The position numbers were made by a program, and so were the translations under genes. Positions 5,943 to 6,024 of a stretch of DNA of 6,024 nucleotides are shown here, piece after piece. Location: positions 1 through 6,024 of the forward strand of contig JAHFBX010000196.1 in the NCBI GenBank assembly GCA_023249815.1, written 5' to 3'. Origin of the DNA: Candidatus Eiseniibacteriota bacterium (GTDB taxonomy: Bacteria; Eisenbacteria; RBG-16-71-46). How positions within the stretch are numbered: position 1 is the stretch's first letter; each line of letters begins with the position of its first letter. The notes beneath the pieces are model-generated. The model did not search any database. It had not been told where the DNA came from and saw only the letters and a list, made by a program, of their open reading frames with translations.

Positions 5943-5957
5943 GCTTCGACCCGAAGC
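5943..5957 (+). terminator. Small hairpin between the repeats, weak terminator candidate for tmk
   Basis: GCTTCG (5943-5948) pairs perfectly with CGAAGC (5952-5957) around the loop ACC, followed by CTTCCCC. An overlapping alternative hairpin pairs CGTGGC (5927-5932) with GCCACG (5938-5943). Either could end the operon transcript, but there is no true T-tract. Both lie wholly or partly in the 38-bp interval between the 33-bp repeats. Confidence 0.3.
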
Positions 5958-5972
5958 CTTCCCCAACGCATC

Positions 5973-6005
5973 GCCCCGATCGGCGGGGGCGTTCGATCGT
6001 GGCCA
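5973..6005. repeat. 33-bp direct repeat, copy 2
   Basis: This copy is identical over 33 bases to 5902-5934. The base before it is C, which extends its stem to CGCCCC/GGGGCG (5972-5977 with 5986-5991). The 19 bases after it, up to the window end, are not identical to those after copy 1, although an ACGCT-TCG-CC-TCC skeleton is loosely shared. If the 71-base period continued, a third copy would begin at 6044, outside the window. Confidence 0.9.
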
Positions 6006-6024
6006 ACGCTCGGTCCGGGCCTCC

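Noticed and set aside
5902..6005. Firm call of a CRISPR array
   Set aside because: Only two repeats and one interval are visible, no leader or cas gene is present, and the interval contains a hairpin. It is kept as a repeat feature and a hypothesis only.
5716..6006. Minus-strand open frame covering the 33-bp repeats and the end of tmk
   Set aside because: It simply translates both repeats and the antisense of tmk. The repeats appear in two different frames within it, and there is no recognisable domain.

Overview
The window is about 70% G+C with a strong G/C preference at third codon positions, and is bacterial. The gene set is housekeeping: a membrane zinc peptidase, threonine aldolase, the rRNA methyltransferase RsmI, an inositol-phospholipid synthase, inositol-3-phosphate synthase and thymidylate kinase. 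Inositol lipid synthesis is best known in Actinobacteria, but rsmI, the lipid synthase, ino1 and tmk in one tight cluster is not the standard actinobacterial order that I know. I therefore infer a high-GC lineage, perhaps outside Actinobacteria (an Eisenbacteria- or Gemmatimonadota-like metagenomic genome is possible). The sequence alone does not settle the taxon.

Layout. The left part reads leftward (minus strand). A frame encoding a hydrophobic protein runs off the left edge; its start codon is unclear. A strong GC-rich hairpin (261-300) separates it from a YugP-type membrane zinc metallopeptidase (309-1010). A 230-base divergent intergenic region (1011-1240) follows, with a TATAGT -10-like box. 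The rest reads rightward. Low-specificity L-threonine aldolase (1241-2293) is closed by a 9-bp hairpin. A new promoter-like element (2354-2382) then precedes an apparent operon: rsmI (2432-3178), phosphatidylinositol-phosphate synthase (3175-3900), ino1 (3906-5201) and tmk (5198-5848). Stops and starts overlap by 4 bases or lie 5 bases apart, so these four genes are probably co-transcribed and translationally coupled.

How the genes fit together. Ino1 converts glucose-6-phosphate to 1L-myo-inositol 3-phosphate. The adjacent CDP-alcohol phosphotransferase has the residues expected for coupling inositol phosphate to CDP-diacylglycerol, giving phosphatidylinositol phosphate. The two genes form a complete two-step inositol phospholipid module embedded between rRNA modification and dTTP synthesis genes. 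Ino1 has an unusual basic, repeat-containing C-terminal tail of about 65 residues.

The right edge (5849-6024) is non-coding. It holds two identical 33-bp direct repeats with a 38-bp unrelated interval, cut off by the end of the window. This is the least explained feature. It could be the first repeats of a CRISPR array or a family of intergenic palindromic repeats. The rest of the window looks like ordinary core genome, and I see no clear new system in it.
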